A stretch of DNA of 64,000 nt from Dromiciops gliroides (GCF_019393635.1 NC_057867.1:68699492-68763491); one strand, 5' to 3'. Positions 1 to 11,620 are shown, counted from the stretch's first letter. Notes: generated from the sequence alone by a model not told the origin. Numbers and translations: made by a program.

Positions 1-540
1 TGCAGTCCATATATTATAAGGCTGCATATGTAATAATGGCAAGATTGCTGTAAGCTTCAAAAGAGAAATAGTTTCCTGCCTATCTCTCTGTTTGCCTGCA
101 CTACAAAGATACGCCAGATAATTATTATTGAAAAAAATCCCCTATTCTTTTAGTCGACTACCTTTTATATCAAATTTTCTGGTCTACAGAGAGTACAATT
201 TGAGCAGATGAATGAGAAGCTCCATTACTGAAGAGAAGCCTGGAAATGATCAGAACAGAATGAAAAGCCTGCGTGAATGAGAATCTGATTGGACTTGAAC
301 TAATGTCACCCACTACCCAGAGAAAGTGCAAGAAGAAACTGGACTGCATTTTCAGGGAAACAAATATGGTTTCTCCTCACCAATACGAGACTGGCAGTAC
401 ATCCGACATCCTGATTTGTAACATGCAGAGTTTCATACCCAGAAGGGAGACTGGTAGCTAAAATTCTATATTATGTGGAAGAGGAATGCTGGGGAGCGGC
501 ATGTAATGACCAGTACTCATCACCTCTTTCTCCCCTGTCT
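1..540. other. Unrecognised sequence
   Basis: AT-rich stretch without a recognisable gene or repeat. The 62-codon ORF at 273-461 has no family resemblance I can name. Confidence 0.4.
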
Positions 541-544
541 CTTC

Positions 545-1250
545 TTCCTTCCAAATTTCCCCGTTTTTGTTCATGGTGCCGCAATTCTCCCAGTCACCCA
601 GGCTTGACCTTGGAAAGTCCTCTTTGATTCTCCTTCCTGTCCCTTGCCACTTACATCCATTCAGCTGTCAAGTCCTGTTGACTCTTCCATCACAAAGTTT
701 CACATCTACCCCCTCCTCTCCACTCTCAAAACTACCACCCTATTTCAGGTTCTCATTGCCTCACCCTTGCACTATTGCAAGTAACTCATAACTTGTCTCC
801 CAAAATGAAGTCGTTCCCCCTCCATCCATTCTGCATATCAATACCTGATTTCTCTTCAAATTGTACTTTTTCATCATACCGTTCCACCTTTGGGGAGAAA
901 AAAAATCTGTGGATCTACTGGACTGGAAGATAAAGTCCAGACTCCCCAGCTGGTATTCAAGAGCCTCCAGTACAGGCCTAATTCACCATTTTAGTTTTAT
1001 CTCCAAATCATCTCCAACAAAAACTCCATGCTTTTGTTAGCTAGTAAGTGTCTGAGGCTGAATTTGAGCTCAGGTCTTCCTCACTCCAGGCCCAGCACTC
1101 TATCCACTGCAGTTCCACCTAACTGCCCCCACATTGATGGAAGGGAATGTCTTTCTATTTATGAATTGTATTCTCAGTGCTTAGCATAGTGCCTAACACA
1201 CAGTAGGCACTTAATAAATATTTATTGGTTTGGATTGAACTTCTTAATCC
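545..1250 (+). repeat. L2 LINE 3' region with an old CORE-SINE fragment inside
   Basis: The text GATAAAGTCCAGACTCC and the end CACAGTAGGCACTTAATAAA are typical of the L2 non-coding 3' part. An antisense CORE-SINE piece (about 1040-1130, ending CACCTAACTGCCCCC) interrupts it. The ORF at 567-791 is a by-product. Confidence 0.7.
1040..1130 (-). repeat. CORE-SINE fragment, antisense, nested in L2
   Basis: Reads CTAGTAAGTGTCTGAGG through to the reverse complement of the GGGGCAGTTAGGTGG head. Only about 90 bases remain and it is more diverged than the younger copies. Confidence 0.65.
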
Positions 1251-1254
1251 TCCA

Positions 1255-1500
1255 CTAAGTTGCCCCATAATTTCAAGCCTCCTAGTTGTTGCTTATATCA
1301 TATCATCTCCCCCATCTTCATTGATCTTGTGATCCTATGACTCATCAAAACTCTACCCATCCTTCAGGAACCAATTCAAATAGCATCTCCCTTAAGATAC
1401 TTTCCCTGATCTTCCCAGACTGAAGTTCTCTCTCTTTTCTCTGTAATCCTATAACATTTAGGGGTTTTTGTTTTTACTCCTTATCCGACAGTATCTTGTA
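1255..1500 (+). repeat. L2 LINE fragment
   Basis: CCTTCAGGAACCAATTC followed by a run ending in TTCCCTGATCTTCCC matches the L2 stretch normally ahead of the element's end. It is probably a second or rearranged copy. Confidence 0.55.
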
Positions 1501-2925
1501 ATAATAAAACTCAAATATTCTAATGGATCTGTGGTCTCATTAGCCACACGATGATCAATCATTGTTGAACAAGTAGATGTTCCTTCCAACAATGCAGATA
1601 ACTCATCCATGCCGGGTCATAATGTGCAGCTTTTGCCTCCTTAAGTCTATCACCAGGGGTCCATATCAAGAGCAAGAATATTTCCTCATTTTTTTCTTGA
1701 TATCACAAGAATATCACTAGAACAGACTGTCAACCAGTTATCTCTTACCCTTACTACATGAACAGCTCATCTTTGATGCTGCAGCTTGATCACCCACCAT
1801 ATGCCTCTCCACTGTGTTCTAGTAATGCACATTTTTCAAGTGTTTGCTAACCAAGATGATTTTTAAAGTCTTTCAGTCTCTTTGCTATGGAAATTTCTTT
1901 TCATAAGCTAAATTTTTTATATAAATACTATAGCTTCTGTCAATTTCCTTTCTTCCATTATATATCTTCACCTTTTATCATATTTCATCGAAGTTACTAA
2001 GTATCAAAGTATGCATTGCATTTATTTGTCTCTCCAAGGATAACCTATGTGCCATCCTTTCATTTACCTCCAATTTCTCTGGGTTTTTTTCATCCATTAG
2101 TGTGCCTCCTTCCTACTGAGCAAGCATCTCACATTTAGGTTATCAATAGCTCACAAAGTTTAAAGAATTCTAAAAACCCTTTTTGATTCCTAGAATCCTC
2201 TACTTCCTCTTCCACCATTCTGCTGACATCACTGCAGATGGGAAAGGTGGGCAGAGCGAAAAGTTGTCTAGAGTTTAATTTTGTTGTTAAATTTGAAGGC
2301 CAGTCTTTTCATATTTTAAGTACAAAGAAGCACAGGTATGCAATGGGATCTCTAGCTGGTTAGATCAAATAGTCCAGTAAAATGATGCCCCAAGTAATCA
2401 CAGAAGGGACATCAATAAAAGTAGTTTGGCCAACGTGATGAAACCAGAATGCTGGACACAATGGCAACACGTATTGAGGCTGTCTTTATAGATCAGACTA
2501 TGTCAGTTGGAATAGATGCAGCATAAGTAAGGCCACTGGCTGAACTTGTGTGGGTGGCTCTGATCGAGCTGCTCTGACTAATCCAGTCTATAGCAATCAG
2601 AAGAAGAGGCCACTCAGAACCAAGAGGCATAAAATGTATTTCTTTGATTCATGGGCTGCCATGGCCAAAGAACAGGTCACCAAATTGGCCAGTCTCCTGG
2701 GGGAGAACCACTCTAGACTTGGGGCAAGCAGGATCTTGGAAAGCAGACTCACTGTGTTGCTGGGACAAAATTGGAATTCTTTCCAACAGGGAAAAACCTA
2801 CACAGAGCTTGTAATCTTTATAGCCTTCAAATAACTGATGAATGGATGAATGAATGAGAATCAATTAAGTACTTAGTGGATAGTTATTTTTTTAAAAAAA
2901 GGTTTTAGAATTCTGTAAACATTAA
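1500..2925. other. Unrecognised sequence
   Basis: No repeat or gene that I can name. A 94-codon plus-strand ORF (2550-2834) has an ordinary-looking composition but no recognisable motif, so I do not call it a gene. Confidence 0.4.
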
Positions 2926-3240
2926 ATTAGCTCTTAGAATGTGAGCTCCTTGAGAGGAGGAAGTATGTTGCTTTTCTATTTGTATCCTTCACTCTCTCTT
3001 TTGAGATTATTTTCTATTATTTTGTACCTAGTTTGTATTTATTTATTTGTGTACATGGTGTATCCCCTCAGTAGAATTTAAGGGACCATTTCGGTTTTTG
3101 TCTTTGTATCATCAGCACCTAGGATAGTGCCCTGTAGCTGGGAAAGAGTCCCTGCTATTTACCAGGCACTGTGCTAGGCACTTACCAATATTATCTCATT
3201 AGCACATAGTAGGTACTTGATAAATATTCACTGAACTGAA
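2925..3240 (+). repeat. L2 LINE 3' end
   Basis: GAATGTGAGCTCCTTGAGAG and ATCATCAGCACCTAGGATAG are the classic L2 terminal phrases. A second tail-like ending, ACATAGTAGGTACTTGATAA, follows and may come from another element. Confidence 0.7.
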
Positions 3241-3499
3241 TTCAGGAATAACAGTGGAAGAAATGTCCAGTAAAACACAGGGCAAAGTAAGTGGGAAAGG
3301 GATCAAAGGTATGATTTATAGTCTGAGCTATCTATAAACAAAGAATTTGAGGAATAAGAAGATGAAATGGACATTTTAACACAATAAAGCCAATATGTCC
3401 TCATACCTATCACCAAGACTTAGTAGGAAGGGACTCATAAGGGAAATATAACAAAGAAAGGGTAATTTTTTGTTCAAAAGATACAGATCTGATAGAAAC

Positions 3500-3690
3500 A
3501 GCTAGTTGTCATGAAAGGACTCCTTAACTAGGAATCAGGCAAAATTGGCCTCGACAAGAACTAGCTTGCAACCTCGAATAAGCCCCTGCCCCTCTCTAGA
3601 CCTCAGTCTCCTTCTCTACAAAATGAGATGATCTCAAAAGCTTCTTGTAGCTCTGATAATCTGTGACTCCAGGCTTCTGAATAACCACAT
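3500..3690 (+). repeat. MIR CORE-SINE
   Basis: Order and wording of a MIR: tRNA-like head, worn core, then CTCTAGACCTCAGTCTCC and ACAAAATGAGATGATC. Confidence 0.6.
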
Positions 3691-3750
3691 CAGTGACTCG
3701 CAATAGTGTCACAAGTTTTTGTCCAATTTCATCATCAAAATGGTGACCTT

Positions 3751-3896
3751 AGGGGGCAGCTAGGTGGCACAGTGGATAAAGCACCGGCCCTGGATTCAGG
3801 AGGACCTGAGTTCAAATCCATCCTCAGACCCTTGACACTTACTAGCTGTGTGACCCTGGACAAGTCACTTAACCCCCATTGCCTTGCCCCCCCAAA
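3751..3896 (+). mobile_element. WSINE1-like CORE-SINE, full length, with TSD
   Basis: Full element from the GGGGCAGCTAGGTGGC head (tRNA-derived, pol III A/B-box region) through the MIR-type core to an A-rich tail. The 14-base duplication AAAATGGTGACCTT lies at 3737-3750 and 3897-3910, showing L1-type target-primed insertion. WSINE1 is my name from memory of Australian marsupial repeats. Confidence 0.88.
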
Positions 3897-3910
3897 AAAA
3901 TGGTGACCTT

Positions 3911-4770
3911 CCCCTCAACTGACGTCTCCAATAAAACCTGAAGTGACCATTTCTTCCTGCCTCCTCCTGCTCCCCCCAAACAATTTCTTCTTTTCTTAAA
4001 TATGAAAAGCTTTAAAACAAGCCTTTACTCAATCAAAAAAAAAGGAATGTAATAACATTCAGAATTCACTTATGATCACTGATAAAAAAGAGGTAATAGA
4101 AATTCTAATGAAAAAATCACTTTAACAAGCTGTAAGCTCCCTCCCTTTGCAATAGAAAACTGCTTTCATACTCCAAACCAAGCAACCTTATTAGTATTCA
4201 TGAAAACTTTGCAGGGAGTGTTGTCTTCAGGAAGGCTCCCTTACTGAGCTTGAATCCTAAAGGAATGTGCTAAAACTTCCCAATTCCTATTGTCAGGCTG
4301 TATGCATGTGCATGCGTGTGTGCCTGCGTGCGCCCATCCCTGTAATGTCAATCTCAGGATATCAGAGTGCCCGACACAGCAGCTAAAGAAATACCTTAAT
4401 AAATAGCCTAACCAGGGAAACGTTGTCTCTTGTTGTAATTTCAGGGCAGTCTGGGACCATACTCAGAATCAAGAGAAAAATGAATTAAAAATTAAATACA
4501 AATGGTAGTAACCCAACACTGACTATTCCACGGTTCATTATGCAGGGTTATAGGCATGTAAAATGTCACTCAAATGAGATCAGATTCACTGTATAATTTC
4601 AGAACAACGTGACAAGATGAGCAACAAGAACAAACATTTTCATTAATTTTAGCTGCCATCTTCTGTGGGGACTTATTTCAATTATATCCCGCTGGAGTGG
4701 TGAGAGTTAGACTTGTTTAAGTCCAGAGAGGGGCCCTTGGAGAAGCTGTGCTAGCCACTACATTTCACCC
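3911..4770. other. Unrecognised sequence
   Basis: No repeat family or ORF recognised. It includes a short TG/CG-alternating stretch near 4300-4335. Confidence 0.4.
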
Positions 4771-4774
4771 CTGA

Positions 4775-4955
4775 CTTTCACTTGCTGGTTTTAAGGGGCC
4801 AGCATAAGTCATTTCACCCATCTGAGCCCCTGTTTGTTCATCTGAAAAACACGGAGGACTACTGCTCAGGGTTCTTGGATCGATCAGCTGAGATAACATA
4901 TAGAAAGACTTTGTAAACCATAAAGTGCTGTATAAATGCTAGCCGTTACTATCCA
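4775..4955 (+). repeat. MIR-type CORE-SINE
   Basis: CCATCTGAGCCCCTGTTTG is followed by the 3' phrase AAACCATAAAGTGCTGTATA, as in MIR/THER elements. Confidence 0.6.
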
Positions 4956-4959
4956 ATAT

Positions 4960-5430
4960 GCTTTTTAGTTTCTTTCCCCAGATTTCTCCTGAAACTAATC
5001 ACACACTGTGAAGGTTCACCAACATAATAAGGCACCGTGCCATTTCACTAAATGACATTTCTAGAGGATGACCTTTTGGCTCAGATGTAGCCTTATTCTC
5101 ATCCATGAGCCCTTTCTCACAGCCTTCAAAGAGGCAAAACAAGACTATTTCAGGACAAAGTTGCCACTACTTGGGGATTTGCAAATCAGTTTGCCTGACA
5201 AGATAGTCTCCTTCTAAAAGTGGGTAAAAGAGGAAGCCTACATGATTGTCTCCACTGGACATTTAGGTTCCCAACTCAAACTCCCTTGGGCATCTAGGTG
5301 AATGAATGATCAGATTATGAGATGGACTCAGCAAGTCCCAGAAGAAAGGGATTCTTGGGCCACAATAGGTTGGGGTCTCAGGTCATGGATGATCCATACA
5401 GATATGTTTTTGCTTTTAAAAAGTAAAAGT
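4960..5430. other. Unrecognised sequence
   Basis: Nothing recognised between the MIR and the next SINE. Confidence 0.4.
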
Positions 5431-5432
5431 AC

Positions 5433-5578
5433 GGGGGCAGCTAGGTGGCACAGTGGATAGAGCACTGGCCCTGGATTCAGGAGGACCTGAGTTCAAATCT
5501 GACCTCAGACACTTAACACTTACTAGCTGTGTGACCCTAGGCAAGTCAACCCCAATTGCCTCACCAAAAAAAATAAAA
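5433..5578 (+). mobile_element. WSINE1-like CORE-SINE
   Basis: Full-length copy with a small deletion near the core end (GCAAGTCAACCCC). The tail is AAAAAAAATAAAATAAAA. A short duplication, TAAAAGT, is seen at 5424-5430 and 5579-5585. Confidence 0.85.
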
Positions 5579-5589
5579 TAAAAGTTCAT

Positions 5590-5700
5590 CATCCATGAGT
5601 TCCTTAATGGCAGGAACTGTTTTATTTTTGTGTTGTATCAAAAGGCCTATCACATTATCTGGCACATGGAAGGTACATAATAAATGTTAGGTGAGTTGCA
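5590..5700 (+). repeat. L2 LINE 3' end fragment
   Basis: CACATTATCTGGCACATGG followed by ACATAATAAATGTT is the end of an L2. Confidence 0.55.
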
Positions 5701-5794
5701 TTGCAAATGGATTACTACATCTTCACCAATTCAATCCAAGTTAATTCAACAAGCATTAAGTCTTCATAAACACAAATAAGGGAAAATGAGAACC

Positions 5795-5970
5795 AATGGA
5801 AAAGATATTAGAGTTTTGACCCAGAGAAGCTAGATTCAAATGTCAGCTTGGCCATTTACCTGATCCTGGGTGAGTCACTTCACCTCTCTGGGCCTCAGTT
5901 AACTCATTTGTAAAATGAGGTTGTTGGGTTTTTTAAATCTCTTCCAGTTCTAGATCCATAATCCTCTGGT
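5795..5970 (+). repeat. MIR CORE-SINE
   Basis: Core TGGGTGAGTCACTTCACC and tail GGGCCTCAGTTAACTC with TAAAATGAGGTTGTTG. Confidence 0.65.
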
Positions 5971-6002
5971 CCAATGGGTGAATGTTATAGGGAGGAAGAT
6001 CA

Positions 6003-6175
6003 TTGTTTGTTATTTGTCCTTCATTCTTGAAGAGGACCAGGATATCGGGAAGGTGATGTTACAACTTACGAGTAAGTCACAAGTCTCTCATTTCTGGAGC
6101 CACCTAGCAAAATCCAGTGATATCCAGTGGCAAAATATAGATCAAGAAGATTGAAGATGGCCTTCAGGAAGCAGC
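6003..6175 (+). repeat. Unclassified repeat A (first copy, truncated)
   Basis: TTGTCCTTCATTCTTGAAGA and the following text, including GGTGATGTTACAACTTAC, are shared with 7843-8030. That shows a dispersed family whose name I cannot give with certainty. Confidence 0.6.
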
Positions 6176-6360
6176 TGTGGGGTAAATATAAGGAAAAAGT
6201 TCCTCACAATTAAGGTTGTACTAAAATAGAATGAATTACTTGGTAGAAAACAAGCTCCTTGTCACTAGAAATATTTTAGAAAAAACATGATGCCCATATT
6301 GGGCAGATGACACCAAATTGCCTCTAAGATCCCTTTCCAACTATGAGCTAATATCATTTA
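6176..6360 (+). repeat. CR1/L3 LINE 3' end
   Basis: AAGGAAAAAGTTCCTCAC, CCAAATTGCCTCTAAGATCC and CTTTCCAACTATGAGCT match the CR1 3' end ('aggaaaaacttc...', 'gatcccttccaactctgag'). Confidence 0.55.
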
Positions 6361-6880
6361 ATGCCAACTCAGGATTTCGTATTATGATTAAGAATATATA
6401 TCTAGCTATAGGACTTCTGTTTCATCTCAAAATGAAAAAAAATCAGTTAAAGCATTTCAAACCTTTGAGTACCACGAGAGCATGAACACAGACAACATTT
6501 GAATGCAGGCTGGCTTGTGAATCTTCTTTATGTATGTTTGGTAAAAGGGCAAAGAAGTCAAGTTAGCTTGGCAGGTCTAATTCCAGGATAAAATGTGGGC
6601 ATACTTCTGTTGAAAGCAATATCTGATTTTGTCAAATATATCCTAATAAACTGCTATCATCATTCAAAAGCCAGTAATATACTCTATTGTTCTTCTAGTT
6701 CTTGGTACAAGATGTGCCTCCTTTCCACTTCATATTCCTTAATTTTAGATGTTCCATTTCACAGAAGCATCTCTTAGGGACAGGATTGGCACAATTTCTA
6801 TATAATTTACCCTGAAAGTGATACCCAGCAAGCCATGGTATTAAAAGGCCGGAAGCAAATCAAACTACCTCTTGAGTTTT
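6360..6880. other. Unrecognised sequence
   Basis: AT-rich. No repeat or gene recognised. Confidence 0.4.
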
Positions 6881-7770
6881 GTCTCACATCCAGAAAATTG
6901 GCAAGCATAATAAAATATGGGAAGAGTTATGTTGGAGGGTCTATGGGAAGACAGATACAACAAAACAATATAAATTAATCTAACTATTCTGGAAAATAAT
7001 TTGTAATTATGTGAGAAAAATGACTAAAGTGCCCATACTCTTTGACCTGTAGGTCATATTGCTAGGTATCTACCCCTAGGAGGTCAGTGACAAAAAGAAA
7101 AGTCCCATAGACACCAAAATATTCACAGCAACACTTTTGTGGTAACAAAAGAGTGAAAATAAAGAAGGTATCCTTTAATTGGGGAATGGCTGAACAAATT
7201 GTGGTAGGTGAATATAATGGAATATTGTAATATTAGTGAATTATAAGAAACAATGAATATGGGTAATTCAGAGAAACATGGAAAGTCTTGTGCAAATTCG
7301 CTCAAAGTAGGTTGAGCAAAATCATAACACCATACCCAGTAACCACAATAATATAAATTAAAAGAAGAATAAAACAAAACTAAATAATATGCAATTATAT
7401 AGCCAATCTTGGCTCCAGAGATGAAGAAATGTACCTCCTTTTTATTAAATAGGTAGGAGACTATGAATACAACTTTCTTTTCTTTTCTTGTGTTTTTTTT
7501 TGGTGGGACAATGAGGGTTAAGTGACTTGCCCAGGGTCACACAGCTAGTAAGTGTCAAGTGTCTGAGCTTAGATTTGAACTCAGGTCCTCCTGAATCCAG
7601 GGCCGGTGCTTTATCCACTGAGCCACCTAGCTGCCCTGGTAGGAGACTATGAATGTAGAATATTCTAAATATTGGCTCTTGGGGGGGGGGGAGAGAAGAA
7701 GGGGCCTATCAGGAATTGACTGTGATGTAAAAAAAGCATCAGTAAAAGGTTTTTTAAAAGTAAATAAAGA
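6880..7770 (+). repeat. Old L1 LINE 3' end (ORF2 C-terminus plus 3' UTR), split by a SINE
   Basis: TTGGGGAATGGCTGAACAAA and TGGAATATTGTAATATTAG encode the L1 ORF2 end (the region that reads IDWIKKMWHIYTMEYY in human L1). Frames are broken throughout. The SINE at 7469-7637 sits in the 3' UTR. The wording differs from the younger L1 copies at 31885 and 44980. Confidence 0.7.
7469..7637 (-). mobile_element. WSINE1-like CORE-SINE nested in L1, with 17-base TSD
   Basis: An antisense full copy with a T-rich head. GGTAGGAGACTATGAAT occurs identically at 7452-7468 and 7638-7654, so the insertion is young. Confidence 0.9.
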
Positions 7771-7842
7771 AAAGCAGGGCTAACCCTTGGAAAAGCTCTA
7801 ATCATATCACAATCCATCAACATTGCTTAAAGTGTGAAGGTG

Positions 7843-8420
7843 TTGTTTGTCCTTCATTTTTGAAGATGATTGGTGACATCACAGGGTTTTGACTCTCAAG
7901 TGATTTAGATTCAAGTGAGGCATTGGCACAAAGTCATTAGCCTCACTCTTCCAGAGTCATTGAAGTCCAGTGGCAAGAAAAGAGTAAGGATAACTGGTGA
8001 TGACCTGGAATACAATGAATGACTTTGGTGTCTTCAATGTCTGACCAAGCTCTAAGAATTCCACAGTACCTGCTTTAGCTGCCATTGCGGCCACTGGAAC
8101 AAATTGTTCTCATCCGCCTATTCCACTGGGGAAAATCTTCACATGCTTGGAGTAAACACACCCCTAACTTACTAACAGGTAAGGCCTGTAAGTTGCCCAT
8201 AACCTGATTTAGCCCATCTGCCAAGATGGTTTCTTAGGGTATGGCCACTGCTCATGCTACAGGTTTTTGGAGCCACGGGTGAGAGCAGAGTACCAAGTAG
8301 ACACCAAAGGTTGATAAGCAGCCCTGCAAAAGGCTCAGCAAGTCCTCCCACCAGAGATGTTAGTCCTTCTTGAATACCCATACAGCCCACAGTGTGAGGT
8401 ACTATCCTGGTGAAGGAGGA
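7843..8420 (+). repeat. Unclassified repeat A/B (longest copy)
   Basis: The first 190 bases match 6003-6175. The part from about 8010 matches 34325-34730 (shared TTCAATGTCTGACCAAG, CCACTGGAACAAA-like, TGGGGTAAAC-like and GGCCACTGC blocks). The antisense ORF at 8172-8435 is accidental. Confidence 0.65.
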
Positions 8421-8690
8421 GACATCCTTTGACATCCTCCCATCTTCCCTTCCTGAACCCTTTTACTCTTTCCTGTTATCCACAGAGACTAAGGATAGAC
8501 CCTCAACAGGCTGTCAACTAAACTCAGCTAAGTTGGGCTCAGGGTATTCTGAGACTCCCTAGGATTTCTACATCACATTTCCATGAAGAATTGGACTTTT
8601 ACTGCTCCCCCCTTCCCATCCATAGGCAATCATTCACAAAGTCATGTCAATTCTCCCTTTGTTCAGGCCTTCATAACTGTATACCTGGAC
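8420..8690. other. Unrecognised sequence
   Basis: No family recognised. It may be a further part of the A/B repeat. Confidence 0.3.
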
Positions 8691-8945
8691 TATATTTATA
8701 GACTATCAGGGTTGGAGGAGATCTTGAAGAATATCTAGTATAAACTCTTACCCAATGCAAGAATCAGCTCTCCAGTATCTCTGGACAGATGGTCATCCAG
8801 CTTTTTACTTAAACATCTCCAGTCACAGGGAGCTCTCTACTTCACTGGCAGCTTGTTTCATTGCTGGACAGCTCCAATTGTTTAAAAGACCCTCAGGTCT
8901 ATACTAACTGGTCAATCTGCCTCTAGGTTCTCTGCTTTGTGAATG
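8690..8945 (-). repeat. CR1/L3 LINE 3' end, antisense
   Basis: GGTTGGAGGAGATCTTGAAG, then AGATGGTCATCCAGCTTTT, CATCTCCAGTCACAGGG and CAATTGTTTAAAAGACC are the reverse of the CR1/L3 end as seen in other mammals. Confidence 0.65.
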
Positions 8946-9713
8946 AGCTAAAATAAAACTTGAGCTGTGTCTTGAGGAAAAAGTAAGCCTTAATCAAGTA
9001 GACAGATGTGAAAGAAGAAATCTAGTTTTAGAGATTGTCAAGAAAGACCTGGAGCAAGTCTATGTATGGTATCAGTCAACCAATCAATCAAAAAAATTTA
9101 AGTGACTACAAAGTTCCATGCACTATGCTAAGCTTTTAGTATCTTCAGGAAACACACAAATTGGGTTGGCAGCAGTGGGGGGATGCGAGTGGGCGAGGTG
9201 GGGGTAGGGGGGAAGGTTTATGTAGAGTAGCAGTGAGAGAAAAGATTGGGGAAGTACATGGGGGAAATAAGGCTTTGAATGCCAAGCCCTTCAGAAGAAA
9301 TCATTAGGAAGTCAGTCACTCTGCCTATACATAAAGCCAAGCCTGGAGCCACCCTAAAACATTTCTCTCTTAAGAAGCAACATCAACCCCTCCTTTTCGT
9401 TTAACATAAAGTAACATGGAACAGTCACTCAATCAATAAATATTTATAGTTATCAACTATATGCCCAGCCATGTAATGTAAGTCTCTGTGAAAGATTAGA
9501 AAGGCAAATAGGGTATAGTCTCTACTTTCAAGAAGCTTCCAGTCTAGCTAGGGAGAGAAGAAGAATGCTCAAGAATCAATAAAAAACAATTAAATGTCCA
9601 ACTGTGACATGCTGACACCTACATGCAGTATTCAGAAAATGGAATGATCCCAGCAGTTGGAGAAGGTTTCATGGAGTTGGCCTTAAACTTGTCTTTGAAG
9701 GATGGGCAGGAGT

Positions 9714-9714
9714 G

Positions 9715-9794
<80 letters not shown>

Positions 9795-9823
9795 TTTATA
9801 TATATATATATATTATATATATG
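9714..9823. repeat. (GATA)n followed by (TA)n microsatellite
   Basis: About twenty GATA units at 9714-9793, then alternating TA to 9823. Confidence 0.97.
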
Positions 9824-10594
9824 AGAGGAGGTAGGGAGAAAGGAGGTAGTTATTATGTGACCAAAGGCATGGGAAGTGGAATGAGGTTAGGCTGTGGGAT
9901 ATAGAGAGAACACCAGCCTAACTGGAGAAAAGGGTGTATTCTGGGACAGGGGAGAGGAGGAAAGATTGGCTAGAAAGGGTAGGACCAGATATTGGAGGTC
10001 CCTGATAGGCAAAGGAGGTCAGACTGGTTTCAGTAAATGATAGGGAACAAAATAGAGTCAATGGGTATCTACTGTATATTTTTGAATAGGAGAGAGACAT
10101 GATGAATATACTGGTTAAAATAAAATTATCGCTTAAGAATTTTGTTCAACACAATGACCAGACATGATTCCAAAAGGCCAATGAAAAAACATGTTATCTT
10201 CTGACAGAGAAGTGTTGGGCTCTGAGGGTAGAATAAAACATATTTTTGAACGTTGTCAATGAGAGAATTTGTTTTGCTTTGACTATGTTTATTTTTTACA
10301 GTTTCTGGTTTTATTTTTTAGGGGAGTGGACATTGGAAGGAAAATAAATTTATTTAAATTATTAATTGAAAAACAAATAATTTTAAAGTTCAATATCAGG
10401 AGCATGTTTATACAAAAAAAAACTCTCCAAAAAATAACCATATTTGGGCAGTACATACAGGATGGATTAGAGAAGGGAGAGGTTAGAGGCACAGAAGTCA
10501 GCATGGTGACAGATATGAAAACGCAGGTGACAAGGGCCTATACAAAGTTGGTGGCCATTCAAATACAGAAGAAGAAATATCAAAAAAGATTTGG

Positions 10595-10733
10595 CGGGGC
10601 AGCTAGGTGGCGCAGTGGATAGAGCACCAGCCCTGGAGTCAGGAGTACCTGAGTTCAAATCCATCATCAGACACTTAACACTTACTAGCTGTGTGACCCT
10701 GGGCAAGTCACTTAACCCTCATTGCCCTGCCCA
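10595..10733 (+). mobile_element. WSINE1-like CORE-SINE lacking its own tail, joined to L1
   Basis: The SINE runs from GGGGCAGCTAGGTGGCGC to TTGCCCTGCC. Instead of an A-tail it passes directly into L1 3' sequence. Confidence 0.88.
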
Positions 10734-11110
10734 TTGTCTTATGATCAACTGTGATAGACAACTCTTCTCAGCAATACAGGGATCCAAGACAACACCAAAA
10801 GACCTATGGTGGAAAATGCTCTCCACATTCAGAAAAAGAACTATGGAGTCTGAATGCAGACTGAAGCATACTATTTTCACTTTTGTTGTTGCTTTTTAGT
10901 TTATTCTTTCTTGTGTTTTTCCCTTTTGTTCTGATTAATGTGGAAATATGTTTAACATGATAGTAATGTATAACCTATATTAAATTGCTTGCTGACCTCA
11001 GGAGGGAGGAGGGAAGGGAGGGTGGGAGAAAAATTTGGAACTCAAAAAATATCTTTACATGTGATTGAGAAAAATTTTAAATTAAAATTAAATAAAATAA
11101 TCAACAAGAA
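10734..11110 (+). mobile_element. L1 LINE 3' UTR, joined to the preceding SINE
   Basis: TTATGATCAACTGTGATAGA, GAGTCTGAATGCAGACTGAA and AATATGTTTAACATGATAG are the marsupial L1 3' UTR. It ends in an A-rich stretch near 11070-11115. It begins exactly at the SINE end. Confidence 0.8.
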
Positions 11111-11286
11111 AAAAGAAATGGACCAGTTGGAAAGAGGAACTAACTGGGATATGGGATGGCATGCTGAGACAGGTGAATGAATGAATGAATTTGGGGGCAT
11201 GTTGAATTTGAGGTAAAATCAGGACACCCAAATGGTGATATCACATAAACAACTGCAGTTGTTAGCACTGAGAAAGAACCAGGAGA

Positions 11287-11426
11287 GGGGCAGCTAGGTC
11301 ACAGTAGATAGAGCACCGCCCCTGGATTCAGGAGGACCTGAGTTCAAATTCGGCCTCAGACAGTTGACACTTACTAGCTGCGTGACCCTGGGCAAGTCAC
11401 TTAACCCCAATTGCCTCACAAAAAAA
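11287..11426 (+). mobile_element. WSINE1-like CORE-SINE
   Basis: Full-length with a small deletion in the head (TAGGTCACAGTAG). Imperfect 11-base duplication: GAACCAGGAGA at 11276-11286 and GAACTAGGAGA at 11427-11437. Confidence 0.87.
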
Positions 11427-11439
11427 GAACTAGGAGAAA

Positions 11440-11620
11440 TAGTACTATATCTGCAATCCAAGGACTTAGAGTTGATGCTCAGCTTTGTGACTGACTACCT
11501 ATGAGACCTTGGTAAGTCTTCTCAGAACATCACTTTTCTCACCTCTAAAATGAAAAGGTTTTACTCAATGATTTTAAGGTGGTCCCTTCCAGCTCTGCGT
11601 CAAGGGATTCAATGAACGTA
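11440..11620 (+). repeat. MIR CORE-SINE
   Basis: TGAGACCTTGGTAAGTC, CTCACCTCTAAAATG and GGTCCCTTCCAGCTCTG are the core and tail of an old MIR. Confidence 0.55.

Noticed and set aside
2550-2834. 94-codon ORF with plausible composition
   Set aside because: No motif, no splice-site context that I could support, and no family resemblance. Left as unrecognised.
10591-10899. Recurring ORF peptide GQLGGAVDRAPALESG (also at 3706, 32161, 36445, 46895, 48662, 54059)
   Set aside because: It is the translation of the WSINE1-like SINE in one frame, not a protein family.
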